From NCBI GenBank assembly GCA_016758965.1, contig JAEPRB010000026.1:62001-126000 (forward strand): 64,000 nt of DNA, written 5' to 3'. The translations under genes were made by a program, and so were the position numbers. This DNA comes from Circinella minor. Taxonomy: Eukaryota; Mucoromycota; Mucoromycetes; Mucorales; Lichtheimiaceae. Within the stretch, counting starts at the first letter, position 1; every line of letters begins with the position of its first letter. This document shows positions 60,210 to 64,000 of this stretch, one piece after another. A model generated the notes under the pieces. That model saw only the letters and a program-made list of their open reading frames with translations, was not told the DNA's origin and did no database searches.

Positions 60210-62040
60210 TCTTTCGTGGGTGCACAAAGTAACAGGAGGAAGAAAATACAAAGAGAGAAGAAAAAGCCAAAGCCGCAAAAAATAGTCCAATATAAATGTT
60301 TCGTACAGAATTTGAATTCCGCCAACAGTTGTCTACAAATGTAACACACTGATAAAAAGTGTTAAAAACTCTGTTACATTTGTGTCAATTGAATTAACCT
60401 CTTGACATCAATCAAAAGCAAACCAATCGTCTTGACTTTTGTTTATTAAAGAATATACTTATTAAGTGTATTACATATAAAATACAAAATGTGAAGAAAA
60501 ATATTGGTATATTACAAAGTAACATCCAGTGATGATATATAATAAATGGAATTGGCTGTTCTAAAATGATTACCTCTAATATTATAGATATTCTGCTATC
60601 TGTCAATTTTAAACAACAATATCAAAAAGTATCATGTAGCGGTGGTTTCTTTATACAAATGTTATAAATACTTATGCTGTATTAGCACATTCTTGTCCAT
60701 TTTAGTCGAAAGTAGATTCAAGCGGGAGTTTATTATCTAAAGAGTAATCCCATTGTTATTAGTTAAGCACTAACATCTTAAGTAATTAATTCCAGATTTG
60801 TATGTTATATTATTAACTATTATTTAGTGATATGGATACTTCTATACGCAACTACATAAAGAAAATTTTCGTTAAACTGGTACTCGTCATACCAGTGATT
60901 CGATAAACCGGTATCTGGCGAACTCACCCAAGTAATTACCGGATTTATAATAGTATTTTTATTTTATTTTATATAATATTACTCTTTTAATTGGTGAAGT
61001 CAGTAATACGAACTTTTTGAAACGTCATCTCAGCTATTCCCTGGTTAATTCGTTTGCAGGGCAAATAGCAATATTCAGTTTTTCGCTAATTTTACACGGA
61101 TGGGTTTTCTTCTTTCACATCTATTTCTTTCTCAACTTCTTTGTGTACTTGTTCATTATTATTAAATATGTAATTGTGGTATTGATACAATTCATTTCTG
61201 CGAATTTAATAAACAACTGGCCATGCTCTTGTATATTAATACAGACTTTGCTGTGCATTCATTATCGATCCAATTTTTGGTTCATTGTCAGCATTTCATG
61301 AGTATTATCATTTTTATCGCTAGAGATAAACCCACAGTAGCACAACTACTTCAAACAGTCAGTTACATTTTATAAACTGTCATTTTTTTCTATCTTGTAC
61401 AGCTTAATTTAATCATAGTCTATCTTCAATGTGATCTCCAGTTGTCAGATGAGTCTCAAAAGTAAAACAGGCATTTCGTTAAATTGGCACAGATCCTCAC
61501 ATATCGAGAGTACCGGTATCACGAAAAATTACTGTATCTTTCCTGTTTACGTAATAACAATCATATACACCTTTGTCAATAATAAATATGACATAATACA
61601 ATAAAACAAAAGAGATTTTTTTTAGTGCAGTACCTCAAAGTAGCACAGCAGGTGAGCAAAAAGACATATCATTCTTACTCAATTAATAAACAATCCTATA
61701 GTTATACTAAAAAAGTAGTAATCGTAGAATAAAGTATATCTGATATAAAACATCTATGTTATCAATAAAAACAAACAGTCTCTACATTTTCTTTTACTTA
61801 TACTCGTTTGTATTAGCATTACACAATAACAATTGTTATAGAATCTGGCTTATTGTGCCTATTGATACCGTATTTGTTTTCCATAATTTTATTTATCGTA
61901 TAAATTTTATACATGTGTATGCTTACTAATAATAATAAAAAATTCAAGTTACAGAACATTATTTATTATAGTATTGTAATAAAAAGAAGTAAAACCTCTT
62001 TAAATTTCTTTGAAATATAAATACATATATACATTTCTTT
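60210..62040. other. Intergenic region holding the pogo-like relic
   Basis: 1.8 kb between the S28 protease start and the membrane-protein stop. Apart from the 676-bp element it is AT-rich without coding signal. Confidence 0.45.
60859..61534. mobile_element. Degenerate pogo/Tc1-mariner-like element with terminal inverted repeats
   Basis: The left end (AAGAAAATTTTCGTTAAACT from 60859) and the reverse complement of the right end (CAGTAATTTTTCGTGATACC to 61534) match at about 21 of the first 30 compared bases, and both are flanked by TA, the target-site duplication of this superfamily. The right end begins CAGT, typical of pogo/Fot elements. The left end also carries a CTGGTA-TACCAG hairpin and two related subrepeats (TTCGTTAAACTGG and TTCGATAAACCGG), as pogo ends often do. 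At 676 bp it holds no transposase; its longest frame (61017-61301) is hydrophobic and unlike a DDE protein. It looks like an old MITE. Confidence 0.5.
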
Positions 62041-64000
62041 CTAGAATGACATCCGTCTAACACCAACTGGTTCGACTTCTTGAGGTAAACCAAAGGTGGG
62101 ATGACCATCTGATCTTCGTTCACCGAATTTTACATCCACTGTAGTAGCTGCTTTCATGGTAGCATATTGATTTTCATGAATTGTACCACACATTTTATCA
62201 CGAGCACTTGGAGAAAGGCCACTAACAAGTAATGCCACCTGTGAATGGCCCCGAGAAATGCCATTTACTTTATATAAGCTAATAATCCACGTCACGGTCC
62301 ACCAAATCAATGGAATCAGCAAACATAATGCTAACGGCAAATAAGCTGATGGATTTAAAGAATACAACATTTCAGTTTCGGTACAAAGAACTCTTGGGCC
62401 TGGCAAATTATATGATTTGGGAGATTCCAAGGTATATGTTAATGACATTCTATTTGACATATTATGCAAAGCTTGATCCAAAGTCATGTTTAAAAATTGT
62501 TCTTTCACTCCTTCTTCATCCAGGACGACGGCACGGATCATACTGATCTGAAGCGCATATATATTCAACATCAGAGTTGTACCCTCTTCATCTGTTCGTT
62601 TTGATGACGCTAAATAAACATTATTGCCGATCTTGTTGTCATAGTCCATGGGAACCGGATCAGATGATTTAATATTAAATCCAAATGTACCGCCTACACT
62701 ATAAAGGTCGGTCTTATTAAGATAAGGACGAAATGTACATTCGCGTACTTGCATAATTTCAGTTTTACCATATTCGGTACTATAAATGTTTTCAAATGTT
62801 TCACCTTTACTAAGCACTACCATTGAGACATCACCTACACCGCGTCGCGCATCCGCATCCAATACGGGCCGCTCGGTGCCGAGTGGAATGGGAAAAGTCA
62901 AGTTATTGAGATCATAGTATGTTCGGTTGTACATAGAACCAGAATAAAAAAAAGCCGGCAAGCGTGGTGGAAGAGCATATGCTGCGTTGGTGACGTTATG
63001 CCAATAATCCTGGATTGTTGTGACATTGTTGTTTGTTAGGTCAACTATTTTCTGAGTAGCAAAATCTGTTGTTTTACAGTCAAAATTAACGTAAGGAATG
63101 TCTATGTTGAGATATGTACAGTTTAAGGCAGTATGTGGACAAGTAGCGCTTATAAACAATGGTGACTCTGCATAAAAGTGACGAAGCCCAAGCTGGATAT
63201 TGAAGTAATCCTTTACACCGTTAATAGATCTTGGATCTTTGGAAGATGTATCGAATTCGTAAAGTGTGGTGTCAATAAACTCTAACTTACGTAGCATATT
63301 GTCAGTGCTGTCATCGTTGGTGCATACTTCATATTTTTGTGTATGTAATATTCCCTGTGCTACAGGGCCAATTACAATGGTACCAAGATAGAATATAATT
63401 GTTGCTATTAAAACTGCATCTAATCGTAACGCTGGTATCGCTCGAATGGCACCTGAAAATTAATATTTGGTTTTTTTATAATGAATTATTATTTAGCAAT
63501 ATATTTTTACAATACAATGTCTATCTCGAGTAAAAAAAAGAGAGCAAGAGATACATACCACCCACACCTCGGGAACATGCATCGTAAGCGTCTAATAAGG
63601 CCAATTTACCAGCTTTGCTTTGAAATCGTGCCCATTTATATTCTGATACAGCACTATAATCATTGTATTATATGTAATTTAGTGTGATGACCAAGTTCTT
63701 GTGTGACTGGTGAGCATAAGCAGAAGAATGATCATTTTGTCCATTCGAAAAAAAAAGCTTACTATCCAATGCCACCGCCAATGAACAGAATAACCAGTGA
63801 AACAAGAAGTGAGATTAACACAGGTATTGGAAGGTTAGCCTGTGTATGATTGTCGACAGGTTGTCCATTTGCTTTAGTATATACAATAATAATACCAGCA
63901 ATCAATCCCAATGTAGCTATGATATTGAATACGGGCAAAAAACTAGTATCAAATAAAGTTCTTGTACTAATTCGCTCATTTGTCTAATAATAAAATTATT
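62041..64000 (-). CDS. Large membrane glycoprotein of unknown function, 5' part outside window
   Basis: Minus strand; the three exons seen are 63983-63763, 63653-63559 and 63452-62041, in phase, for 575 residues. An acceptor (TTAG) stands just right of 63983, so further upstream exons lie beyond the window edge. Membrane helices are visible in the order FNIIATLGLIAGIIIVY, VLISLLVSLVILFIGGGIG, then LDAVLIATIIFYLGTIVIG. A ~320-residue luminal or extracellular domain with many N-x-S/T sites and several Cys follows. One last helix (YLPLALCLLIPLIWWTVTWI) leads to a cytoplasmic tail. A WARFQSKAGKLALLDAYDA plus CSRGVGG motif sits between helices and resembles uncharacterised fungal multi-helix proteins. 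I do not know its function. Confidence 0.8.

Overview
This window looks like nuclear DNA of an early-diverging filamentous fungus, most likely a Mucoromycota/Mucorales species. The DNA is AT-rich. Genes are split by many short introns, mostly 50-130 nt with GTAAGT/GTATGT donors and TAG/CAG acceptors. The gene set is fungal: chitin synthase, Erg24, Ada1/Hfi1, Def1 and a Pho85-type kinase. A complex I subunit (NDUFA13/GRIM-19) argues against a Saccharomyces-type yeast, and a secreted CBM14-like peptide plus a PL14-like enzyme fit the Mucoromycota. I found no rRNA, tRNA, CRISPR array or plasmid/prophage feature.

Layout: 0.3-1.5 kb GPI-anchored PL14-like lyase (+); 3.8-5.3 kb Nop15/NIFK (+); 5.9-6.4 kb NDUFA13 (-); 7.1-10.4 kb chitin synthase (-); 12.6-12.9 kb CBM14-like secreted peptide (-); 13.4-17.2 kb mitochondrial Lon (+); 17.4-19.1 kb mitochondrial carrier with a 6-nt microexon (-); 19.1-23.0 kb mostly non-coding, with a GC-rich hairpin island and one small membrane ORF; 23.0-24.7 kb enolase (+); 24.9-26.7 kb Erg24 (+); 26.9-30.2 kb Def1 (-); 30.2-33.9 kb non-coding with a TATA-driven short ORF; 33.9-35.4 kb C2H2 transcription factor (+); 35.5-37.5 kb tandem repeats and a decayed coding fragment; 37.5-39.0 kb L-2-hydroxyglutarate dehydrogenase (+); 39.2-41.3 kb Pho85/CDK5-type kinase (-); 41.4-43.2 kb TFIIIA (+); 43.3-44.0 kb dynein roadblock light chain (-); 44.3-46.5 kb Ada1/Hfi1 (-); 47.1-47.8 kb Alg13 (+); 48.2-51.7 kb Rgp1 (-); 52.2-53.7 kb methyltransferase with an apparent 1-nt frameshift (-); 53.7-58.0 kb empty; 58.0-60.2 kb S28 serine carboxypeptidase (-); 60.9-61.5 kb degenerate pogo-like element with terminal inverted repeats; 62.0 kb to the right edge, a large membrane glycoprotein that continues outside the window (-).

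The genes are ordinary chromosomal housekeeping genes and form no operon or cluster with a single purpose. Loose themes are the cell wall (chitin synthase, CBM14-like peptide), mitochondria (Lon, NDUFA13, carrier, L2HGDH), RNA and transcription (Nop15, TFIIIA, Def1, Ada1) and the secretory route (Alg13, Rgp1, S28 protease, PL14 enzyme). The most interesting signals are at the level of gene structure: a 6-nt microexon, two GC-AG introns, a coding exon that is only the start codon, and a homopolymer frameshift. Exon boundaries were set by hand from splice signals, reading phase and protein-family continuity. They are predictions without transcript support. I found no convincing undescribed multi-gene system.
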